A stretch of 64,000 nucleotides of DNA from Costus lasius (Eukaryota; Streptophyta; Magnoliopsida; Zingiberales; Costaceae), in assembly GCA_027563935.2 (NCBI GenBank), contig CM050446.2:128046499-128110498 (forward strand), in the 5' to 3' direction. This document shows, piece after piece, positions 54,481-64,000 of the stretch (positions are counted from its first letter, which is position 1; each line of letters opens with the position of its first letter). The translations under genes and the position numbers were made by a program. The notes beneath the pieces were generated by a model. It searched no databases. It was not told where the DNA came from and saw nothing but the letters and a program-made list of their open reading frames with translations.

Positions 54481-54928
54481 TGAATTTATATGGATGGCTA
54501 GTGCCTCTTACTTCACATTTGGGTAACAATCTAAAAGAACACTTGAGAGCTGAGAATTCTACGGATTAGCTTGAAGAACAAAAGGCCCAAAGGACAAGAT
54601 AGACCGTGCCTTGTGAACTCCGCTCCTCAATAATCTCTTGTTTTCCTCTTTCTGCCTCCCGCCTTCCAAAATCAACACTGATTAAAGGTTGGAAACAAAA
54701 GAATTGTAACGCTGAGATTAAAAAAGAGCAATCTGTCCACTTTGGACTCCCCTATGATAAACAAATGAAACAACGTAACGGAGATCAAATACAAAGAATT
54801 AAATATAGTACAAGGATGTAAATAAAAAAATACAGGGGAAGCATGTATAATTACACTTATTTTTCTCACGGCAAAGAAAAGAAAACACCTACTTACAGAG
54901 AGTATGGATAATGGCAAGGCAACTACCG
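54481..54928. other. Downstream region of the unc-13-like gene
   Basis: This probably includes the 3' UTR of the minus-strand gene that ends at 54929. No other gene is seen. The short frames at 54606-54821 and 54672-54932 have no family features. Confidence 0.35.
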
Positions 54929-57900
54929 TCACTTCCTCTTCGGCAAATCATAAGCCCTCTTCAAGAACCTGTTGGCCACATCATCGTTCCGATGACACAG
55001 CACTCTTAGCACCGTGTTGGGATCCGAGCGATTCCACCTCCCTGTCGTTGGCGGCATCGGCACCCTCTCCATCGACCTCCCTAGTCCACTGGCTTCGCAT
55101 GCCATTATGGTAAACTCCTCCACCAGCTTCTCAGTGGGTAGGCTCATGAGCGACACCACACCATCCAACGCCGTCGCCTCCTTCTGCACCACCTCCTCCG
55201 CTACCAACCCCTCCCCGGACGTGCAGAAAAGCCGCTTAAGGTTTGACAAGTCATCCACCACCATGTCGTACTCTGTCCGCAGGAAGGACCGCGTGCTTCC
55301 CCCGGCCAGCAGCACCATCAGGAAGGCCTCGAAAGAAGCCTTCATTATCTCCCTTACAGCCAGCGGTTGTGCTCGGTCGGTGAGCACGGAGACGAGAAGC
55401 GACAGATTTTGCTTCAGCACTCGAAGCGTCACCCGTATGCGGGACTCGCTTACGCTGCCAACGTACAACGAGTCGTAGAAAGACTGGGCAGAGTCGAGAA
55501 AGATGAGGCGGTAGGCGGCGACCTCGGCGACATGCAAAATTGCCGTGTGGATTGAAGAGCGGGCCATGTCGAAGTGAGTGGGGGCGATGGCGCGCCGTCG
55601 CCCCGCCATGGGGGTGCGAGGGGAAGGCGATGGGCCAGGACGCGAGAAGAAGGAGAGTGACTTGTCAATGGAGTGGAGTAGGCCGAGGATGTAGTGCAAG
55701 GTGTTGAGGCGCACGTAGAGCCGCTGGGTGCCGCGGCTTGCGGTGGGACGTGGCTGGTTAGTGCCGTCGCCCGCTCCACCGGCCCTGCGGACGGGTAGGA
55801 GACCAGGTTTGACGCCGGATTTGCAATTGAGGATGCTGGGGTCGATGCCAGCTTTGCATGGGGTGGAAGCCTTCTTCCAAAGTTGGAGGACCCTGGAATC
55901 CTGGTTGCACCTTGTGAGTTGCGGGAGCGCCGGGATGTAGCTCTGCTTTGATCCTGCATCAGTGCAACAAAAGTAAGCGAATGTCTCAACACTAATGCAC
56001 TTGGTTTTTTGTATGGAGGCTTGGCTTCCTCGCTAGAAACAATTTCCCTCAACGTGTAGCAACCGGAGAATTACCCACACGATCCTCAATGGTGAGCGAC
56101 TTACCACACGAAGCTACAAAAGAAGTGTAATCCTGAACCAGAGAATCCAGGCCATCGGCAAGGTTCTGAACCAGTAGATCTCTTCCCCCCACCTGTATCT
56201 CGAAGAACTCATCCACTGTCACCTTGGCTAACTTCATCAGATCCACAGAAGATTGTGCATATGGCTCTGTCTTGGACTTTGGATTCCAACTCTGTTGCAT
56301 TTTCAAGGAAAACGTCAGTCGCAAGTTGACCAGTTCCAATGTTTGTTCAAATACATGCATGGATGCCCTACAAAGCATGACCTTAATTTACCTCTGTATC
56401 TTTAGCTCTGCTAACGTACTCCCTACCCATTCTCAGCCTCTCGTCTATCCAATTCTTCATGAGGTTGAAGATGATGGAATCCACCTCATACGGGACAAGT
56501 TCCCTCATAATCCCCTTCCCTCCATCGCTGGCGTCGGTCGACTCTTCCGCAGCCATTTGAACCAGCAACTTCTCCAGCTTTCCTGCAACATGCAAGACTC
56601 TGACCAACTCATTGGTTAGCCCTGCAATCCTCTCCAAGTGCTGCTTCAGAAGGACACCATAACAATTGTGAAGGGTCACCAGCGCAATAGCTGTTGGAAC
56701 AGGATGCCACCTCCTGAGTATGGAACTAAAATTCTCCTTTTCGAGCATGGCCAGATTCTCCGTCTCTTTGGCCAGGTGCACCAGTGTGTCATTGGGATCC
56801 TCGTCTACTTCTACCACCATACTATCTATTTTACCATTTCCATTCTCAAATATCTGAAACCAAATCCATCTTGTTAAGGCCAACAACAAAGGTTACACGA
56901 GATAGATAATACAAACACAACTAGAGAAGAGATTATGAACAATTGTCACTAACTTTGGTGAAGGCGCTCTTCAAGGAAGACCTTATGTACTGCTCAACGC
57001 GGTTAATGGAGGAGAATCTGCTTGAAACCATGTTGTCATGAGCTGCAAACACCCCGACACATCCGGCGCTCGAAGCATCTTCGCTGATGATCTTGGCTGT
57101 AGAGAGCGCCAGACACAGCACATTCTCCATCGTACCAATTGTGCCTTTATCGAACCACTCGTGGTATTCGAGCAATCGCTTCTCAGCCCAGCCCTGCATC
57201 GTGCCCAGCGCAGCCGATAGGACCCTCACGTATCCCGGTTCTCTATCCGGCCTCTTCGCGTCGTTAGCCACCTCCACAAGCATGGCGAGCGTCGCAGAGA
57301 TCAGGTCCGGTTCCACTTGTCCGGTGGCGACGTATTGCTCGAATAGGACCCAAGTGAAGCACACGTTGTGGATCATCCTGTTGATCCCGAATATTGGCCA
57401 CGTCTTCTTCATTAGCTCTAGCAGCTCGTCGACCTCATCTAGCACGACCGTCTCGTCCCGGAGATCGAACACGGCGCGGAGCAAGGAGAGGTAGAGGTAG
57501 AGGTTGAGTGGGAAGCCATCGGCCCAGTGGCACACCTCGACCGGAGCCCCATTCTGAGATCGCCACGCGAGCGCCATGACGCTATTGCAAAGCGTGCGCA
57601 TCACTTCCGAGTTCTTGCTGGTGTCGATGGGCTTGAGTGCGCTTGCCCGCATGATTTCCGCAAAGCGTATGGCGGAGGAGTTCATTCGATCTAAGGGCAC
57701 TGAAGGATGCAAGAGGAGGCCTGCCTCCAGGATCTTAAGCTGCCGCTGCTGCCATCGGTGGTACTCCTGAGGGTCACCTACATCAGATAGTTTCAAATGG
57801 CGGAGGAGCTCTAGAGGGAGGATGATTGTTTCTGCTCTCTTACCCGCCTGGATCATGAATTTTAGCAATCAACAAGGACGGCAAAAGTGATTTAATCCTT

Positions 57901-58503
57901 GCTGAGGCAAACTTAACTAGATAAAGAGATGGGCGAAAACAAGGAAGAACTGACCTGGCCGACGAGGTTACGCATAAGGGTTTTTCTGAGGCAGGTGTCT
58001 CTCGGCTCCGTGACGCCCATCTGCAGCCGCATTATCTCGGCCGAGGTCATGGGCCGTTGCTTTAACTTCCCTGAAGACGAACCAAGCCCACCTAGCGCTC
58101 CTCCTCCTAATCCCCCTCCCATGCCGCCGATTGCCGGCGACAATCCGCCCGATGCTAGATGAGCCATCACGCGCATAGGCGCGGCCCTCCTCGTCCTCAG
58201 GCCTAGGGCTTTTTTGATCCGGCTCGTCAGTGACATATTGGCCCCTCCGCCAGAGGAGGAGGGCCTCGCCGGTGGGTCCGAACCCGGGGTGGAGGAGGCG
58301 TCGGAGGGGTAATAGGAAGGGCCCGCACGGCCACCGAAGCCCGGGGAGGAGCGGCAGGCTGTGAAGAAGATCTCGTACGCGGTGGCACGTAGGTCATCGC
58401 GGCCGAGGTCTTGAAGACGGCCGAAGGGCCAATCCAGCTCGGCGCCTTCCTCAACGGCGTCATCCACGAAGGAGGAGACTCCGGAGGGGCGCCGGCGGCC
58501 CAT
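54929..58503 (-). CDS. unc-13 homolog / PATROL1-like protein (DUF810, MHD domains), five exons
   Basis: Exons on the minus strand are 58503-57955, 57847-56954, 56853-56392, 56291-56105 and 55953-54929. Introns are 100-151 bp with GT-AG ends and matching phases, giving 1038 residues. The family is about 950-1100 residues. The N-terminus has WPFGRLQDL and LRATAYEIFFTACRSS, then a Gly/Ser-rich linker (GGMGGGLGGGALGG). The core starts with MTSAEIMRLQMGVTE and ETIILPLELLRHLK. Later blocks include IFGINRMIHNVCFTWVLFEQ, WHPVPTAIALVTLHNCYG, VDEFFEIQVGGRDLLVQNLA, SYIPALPQLTRCNQDS and RLNTLHYILG. The related PATROL1 controls delivery of a plasma-membrane proton ATPase in Arabidopsis, so a role in exocytic traffic is likely, but the cargo is unknown. 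The frame extends upstream to a TTG at 58524; I chose the ATG at 58503. Exons 1 and 5 are very GC-rich. The gene appears intact. Confidence 0.93.
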
Positions 58504-60285
58504 GGACCGGCGGCGTTTGTACAAACCCGGCAGGTAGCAGCGGCACCGGGGGAAGGATGGGGAGGGGGATTGAGGAGGAGGAGGACAGGAGGGGGGAGGC
58601 GGAGATCCGTCTCCTTCCCCGTGGTGCTCGACTGCTCGTTCTTTCGCGGGAGATGTTGGGGTTGGCAGCGGGAATATTGGACGTCGGAGGTGGGGAGAAA
58701 AAAATAGAAAAAAAAATGAGGATGGTTATTTCTATTCTACCTGTTATTATCCAGCTTTCCCGCCAGCGGGGAGCTTCTCTTTCGTTTTGGTCAATCGTTG
58801 ACCGCTCGTCTCCTTGAAATAGAAATCATTTATATAATTTTTATAACTAATACATATTTTGATTTTATACATATAATAGAAAAAAAAGTTATAAGAAAAG
58901 TAAAAAAAAACACATCAATCATAATTGCTTTAACTTCGCACAAGAAAAATAATAATCCTCAAATCACAAATTAATTACATCAAAAAAATCACATATATTA
59001 TGATTAACTTCTGAAAGAAATTCTAGAAAATTTCACACCAAATGATTTGTTTTAGGTGCTCTCTTTCACAGTTATACCCATGGACTATAGTAAACAAACC
59101 CTAAATATTTTTTTAAAATTATTATTATGTATAATTTTTTTAGGCCACAAAAAAGTTATCTTTATATCTAATTATTCTATTTCGAGAGAGTTTTTAGGGA
59201 TGACAATTAGGTAGCAATTTAGTGGATACTCGTTCTATTTGAACTTGTTTAAAAGTAATCGGGTGTATATTATTCAGATTTAGGTAGGGTATGGGTAATG
59301 CATATGCTACCCGAGTCAGATTCGGATAACATAGGGCGGGTACCCACTACCTAATCCCAATTATATATTTATTTATTTATGTACTAAAAATTATACTTTT
59401 TTAATATATTAGTCGAGTTTGTGGGTACTCGTTTTATTCTACCTAAAATTTAACTATTATTAGGGTTTTTATAGGTCGGGTATTCAAATTTTAATCAGAT
59501 AACCATATATATGTTGAAATTTTATAGGGTAGATATTTAAGTAGGGTATTTATAGGGTTCGGATATTAAATATATAGTTAAATTTTTAATGGGGGTATGG
59601 TATGAGTAGAGGTTTTAAAAAATAAATGAATAGTTATTTAGATATAGATAGTAGAAGAGTTATTCAAAAAAATATAGTAATCTACATATCGGCTAAGCGC
59701 TTGTTTGGCCTCGCTTCAAAGCTGATTTTAAGTAATTTTTAAGCAAAAAGTAGTTAAAAAACTATTTGGTAATAAAAAGCAGAAATAGAAAAAAAAAAAA
59801 AAAAAGTAGACGAAAAACTACAACTTCTGCTTTTTTTTAAAATAATTTACATAATTTTATTTAAAATTTTAAATATTTTTTATTTTAAATAATTTATAAT
59901 TTTAATACTAAATAAAAATAAAATATATTATTATTTTAAATAATATAAAATAATATATTTATTTATTATTTTAAATTTTAATAGTAGTTAAAAAATTATT
60001 AATTAAATATCTTATAAATTTTAGTAGTGTAATAATACAATTATAAAATTATTAATAGCGAATCAAACAGACAACCCTAACTTCAAAAATATCATTTAGA
60101 AAACACCTTGCTTTCGTCTAATTTATTTTACAACCAATGTTACATAATTTCGATGTCATCTTGAACCCTTTATTTTTTCGCTCGACAAAAAAGTCGAGCA
60201 CCGTGGATTAACCGGGATCACCGCATCATTCTCAGGGTCAGCGGGGAAGGGAGGCGAAGAAAGGCGGCTTCTCTGGGCGGCGGCT
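58504..60285. other. Intergenic region between divergent unc-13-like and TAF10 genes
   Basis: The first 200 bp are the GC-rich leader and promoter of the unc-13-like gene, and the last 150-200 bp those of TAF10. Between lie AT-rich repeats. Around 59196-59650 is a sequence starting agggatgacaattaggtag with pieces such as gggcgggtacccactacc. Around 59697-60085 is a probable MITE with gcgcttgtttggcctcgc at one end and gcgaatcaaacagac at the other. Ends could not be fixed. Confidence 0.45.
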
Positions 60286-60560
60286 ATGAATTCCTCTTCT
60301 TCGTTTGGAGGAGATGGCAGACACGATGACGACTCTGCCCTTACCGAATTCCTCTCTTCCCTCATGGAGTACACCTCCACGGTGTGCTACTTCGATCCCT
60401 TTCTCTCCTTCTGTTGATCCTCTTTTATCAGTGCCTGATGCTGTTGGATATTGAAGGTGACATATTTACTTGTTCTGAAAACACGGTACAGATTCCGGAC
60501 GAACTGGTGGAGCATTACCTCGCGAAGAGCGGTTTCCACTGCCCTGATTTGCGCCTGTTG
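60286..60560 (+). CDS. TAF10: TFIID subunit TAF10, first two exons (rest beyond the window)
   Basis: TAF10 is a histone-fold subunit of TFIID, and in many eukaryotes of SAGA, needed for transcription initiation. Exon 1 (60286-60381, 32 codons) encodes MNSSSSFGGDGRHDDDSALT then EFLSSLMEYTST. Exon 2 (60492-60560, 23 codons) encodes IPDELVEHYLAKSGFHCPDL then RLL. Together they match the plant TAF10 N-terminus, where ALTEFLASLMDYTPTIPD leads into the first histone-fold helix. Both introns start GT, and intron 1 (110 bp) ends AG, phase 0. The rest of the histone fold was not found up to 64000, so intron 2 must exceed 3.4 kb or the gene is broken. Exon 2, intron 1 and part of intron 2 are duplicated at 37.6-40.6 kb. 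Confidence 0.85.
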
Positions 60561-63500
60561 GTACCCTCCCCTCCATCTTCTAATTTCTATCTGTTAGTGT
60601 CCATTGTGATAAGGATTTTGGTGATTTTATCACCAGTGGGCGGCGAAGATAGAACTTGACCAGTAATATCTGTTACTCACATATGCCTTAGTTTATGGTT
60701 GTTCTTGGAGGCTGGTGATGGAAAACATATAATGATAATAAATAACAAAAATCGAAAAACATATAATGGTTTTTAGCCTTTTGGTAATCTACATTAAAAG
60801 TTCTTGATGTTATTCATATCCATTTTGATTGTTCCTTCTTTATCAAAGGGGCCAAATGCCTCTGTATTTCAATTTAGGGGTAAAAAAAAGTACAAATCGA
60901 TATAAAGACACGAGAGCTTGTAGGAAAGAAGAGGAAAAAGGAATCTTATTCAGTCCTAGGGATCAAAAAAGAAAACAAAGATCCGTACTATTAAATTGTT
61001 GAATCCACATTACACCACCATTTATGTCCACCAGCTCGTTGCCTCTTGAATACTAGCATTAGAAATGCAACCTACGTGGCATCAATGAAGAGTGCAGTCA
61101 AATTTCTGCTGTCTTATGTAGCATATTTAACCCTTCCACTATTTGCAAAGTCACAATCACAGAGAAGAGGACTGGTGAATTCATTGCTAGATCTGCACAC
61201 AATACATTGTTATTCATTGTTCTTCCAAAACTAGTTTTTTTTTTTCCATAGTTTTCACTAGTAGAAGGGAGTTTTTCCTCAATAAGTAGCTAGCAGTGCA
61301 TCTTGTCATATCAATTCCGTGGTGACTTTTCGGTATCCATTTAGTAGGCCATGAGATATTTTTGTCTGTATAAAACTTGTATAAAGATTTCACGTAGAAG
61401 TTCTCATTATTCTTTACCTGTGATCTCATATGGTCATTGAGTTGCATATTTATAATGTTTTTCATTAACTGTTGCAGTCTTTGGTCTTGAAACCAGCTCA
61501 AAAAAGGAATGTTTGAGATACCCTGCTCCAAATATCCTAAATTTTCACATCTGTTATGATTGCTAGACCACTGAGTCTAGGGAAAATTAATCTTAGTGGG
61601 TTATTACCTTTTCATGTTATTTTCCAAAATCTAGTGTCCACATCATTTCTCAATGCTATCTTACCTAGGTCATTTAATTCTTGGTTGTAAAGCAGGTGTT
61701 TTTCACAAGAAGTCCATATACATGGTCTTACCTTGTATTACCTCCCACCATCATTTTTTCCAATCAAATGAGATTTTGTGCATTGAGAAAAAGAATACCA
61801 AGTGCTTTGTTCGCGATTACAAATGTAACAAGTTTCCAATTAGCTAGGCATTTCCAAGTGTGTGTGTGTGTTGTTTCCACTTTAGATGAATACTTTGCTT
61901 ATTTTTTCAGTGGCTTCGAGCACCCACTTAGGCACTAAAATGATGAATATATAATTAACTCAACAAGGTAGAAAGATAACTATGATCCCGTTGATCATTG
62001 TAACTTATATTTGTACAAGAGTTTGTCTTCCAACCTAGAAGGTGAGCATCAATCCTGCTAACTAGAACTACTCGATTTGATTTCGTCTTCTGTATAGGGC
62101 ATGCACATGAAAAAGGTTCATATGACATCCTAGTAGCTTTGGCAAAGTTTACCATAGTAGGTGTTTACTTTGAACTTCTTTTGCCAATTGTTTACCTCGT
62201 GTTAGGCATTTGTGACATATAACACCCATAAGATCCTAGTTGCATATGACAAGACCTGAAGAGCAATCACAAAGACCCTAAAAAAAAAAAAATCCTATTT
62301 TGTCACATGTTTAACTCTTTCCCCATAAAAGATATGTTGGTAGTGTACCTTAAGCCCAACAAATGTTAGACAACTCTAGAGGAAACTTGGCCGATCACTC
62401 TTGCTATCGTCATCTTGTGCCCTAGATTCCTTTCCTCATACAACACACCCAAAAGTTAAATATAGGATTAGTTACAGGAACCATTTGTTTACCCAGAGTG
62501 GAAACCATCCACACAGTACTGGCACTAATGGGAGGAACTTCTCTCCAATTCTAAAGCCACATGCTTCCTCTCCAATTCTAGTGATTTCATCTTTCCTTGT
62601 AGCAAAGCCACCTACTCACTTTGGTAGATATTTGGACGTTCAAAGCTGCATTTTTCTCCATTTGCATGCCTCTAGTATGCATGAAGATATAATGCTTTTA
62701 CTATCGCATGTTGATTGTCAAAGATTATCTCTACATTGTTGCATGGATAGAAAACACTTGTATACTTGTGTGCTACTCATGAGCAAGCAACTCTCTTATT
62801 ATCGCATTAGACATATGACACTTAGCTACTCGTGTGACATATCACATATGACTAATTCGATACCATACATATGTACATATAATTATATATGTATATGATA
62901 TAAGATGGGTGGTACCAATTTGTACCATATTGACCAAAATTGAACACTTTGGTTCCATCCCTTATGTGGATTGACATAGATTGTACTTGCACTCAGATAA
63001 CTACTTGTGTGCTACTTCCTCACATTCATATAATGATAGACTTCTGTGTAAAAGGCATCTTTTCTAATCTGCAAATTGCAAAGGAATATTAGACTTGAGG
63101 TTACATCAAGTTTATATTTATAAGGGAGCCATAGAATTATTATATGTTAAAGTGAGATATTACTATGTATTTAGTCCCACATAGTTTCCTTATGTGGTTG
63201 GGAATCTATTTGTATGCTCAACCTATTGGTATTAATGAACCACAAGAAACAGTTTTTTTATCCAATTCTTAGATTAGTCAATGGTGGGGAAGTCCTACAA
63301 ATCATTGTAGCTAGGCATGGTATATACATCTGGGTTATTAGCTCCTAGAGGTCGTTAGATTTGAGGAGTTGTTGCTTAATAGAAGCTGAGCCTCCTGGTG
63401 ACAGTGTTGGTAGCACTTCTCCTCCCTTCGCTCTTTATCATCTTCCATATATTCTATGGTATAGGTGCACCAAGATGACCATATAATTGAAAAGAATGCA

Positions 63501-64000
63501 ACCTCAATTTTTTCATTTTAAAAATGGCTTAAGTTAATTTGGAATATCATAACCGCCATACTGTGTCCACATATTGACTAGCTGATCCCACTCCAACACC
63601 TAGGATGTTTCTTAATTTCCACTACTTGCAAATTCTTTGATGGTTATTGATCCCAGGTAGTTGTAACTTCAAGATTCATGGGACATTTAGTTTTGTCATC
63701 TTCAAAATCCCAATCAAAGCAAAGCATATTCCCTTGCCAAAATTAGCACCATCTCATGAGTTAAGCATAGTAGTTATTATTAGCAAGGATTGAAGGAGCC
63801 ACCAAAAGCATGTTCTTTGAGATCTTCTAAGTGCGCACCTCTCCATAGTCCAATAGCATGATTTGAGAAAACCTACAAAAGTTTTGTTATTGAGTAGCCA
63901 TCCATGGATAGTAACACAATACAAGAAAAACTAAGAAAGCCATGATTGTTAGTTGTTGCCAAGGAATGGTTGCAAAACATTTTGACAAGCAATTGGGATG
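60561..64000 (+). other. Presumed TAF10 intron 2 and beyond; no exon recognised
   Basis: Up to about 61637 it aligns with the 37.7-40.6 kb copy. A segment at 60596-60666, flanked by tatctgtt on both sides, is absent from the other copy. After 61637 the sequence is unique, AT-rich, with a short (GT)n at 61859-61872 and ggtaccaatttgtacc near 62911. I found no further TAF10 exon, RNA gene or element with definable ends. Confidence 0.45.

Noticed and set aside
55014..55478. A 154-aa + strand frame and others over the unc-13-like exons
   Set aside because: They are antisense to well-supported DUF810 exons and are explained by high GC content.
61214..61531. A 105-aa minus-strand frame in the TAF10 intron
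   Set aside because: The homologous stretch at 40.2-40.5 kb does not keep the frame, and no family features are visible.

Overview
The window is nuclear DNA of a flowering plant. It has spliced genes with long introns, a plastid terminal oxidase, a plant-type RING-H2 gene, Ty3/gypsy chromoviruses and several MITE families. The very GC-rich first exon of the unc-13-like gene and the GC-rich RING gene beside AT-rich introns suggest a monocot. That is inference, and I cannot name the species.

Layout. 1-2258: 3' end of a chromovirus and its LTR. 2583-18222 (+): a five-exon gene for an unrecognised 205-residue membrane protein, whose introns carry PIF/Harbinger, hAT-like, Ty3/gypsy and polyol-transporter debris. 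18690-20205: a minisatellite-rich non-autonomous element. 22425-29983 (+): a nine-exon PTOX/IMMUTANS gene with all six diiron ligands. 32863-33315 (-): a single-exon RING-H2 (ATL-like) gene. 34223-37564: a very young non-autonomous LTR element with seemingly identical LTRs. 37565-40625: a TAF10 gene fragment split by a solo LTR (38321-40225). 41701-51323: a decayed Galadriel-type chromovirus ending in an inverted, diverged LTR, lying inside an older LTR. 54929-58503 (-): a five-exon unc-13/PATROL1-like (DUF810) gene. 60286 onward (+): the first two exons of TAF10, probably continuing past the window.

The host genes are unrelated housekeeping genes (plastid redox, ubiquitin ligation, membrane traffic, transcription initiation) and do not form a pathway. 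The main interest is the insertion history. The TAF10 copy at 60.4 kb keeps the empty sites of two LTR insertions found in the 37.6 kb copy, so both insertions can be defined to the base by target-site duplication. The chromovirus has a composite structure in which both outer ends are LTR 5' ends flanked by the same 5-bp duplication. I found no evidence of a new defence, metabolic or signalling system.
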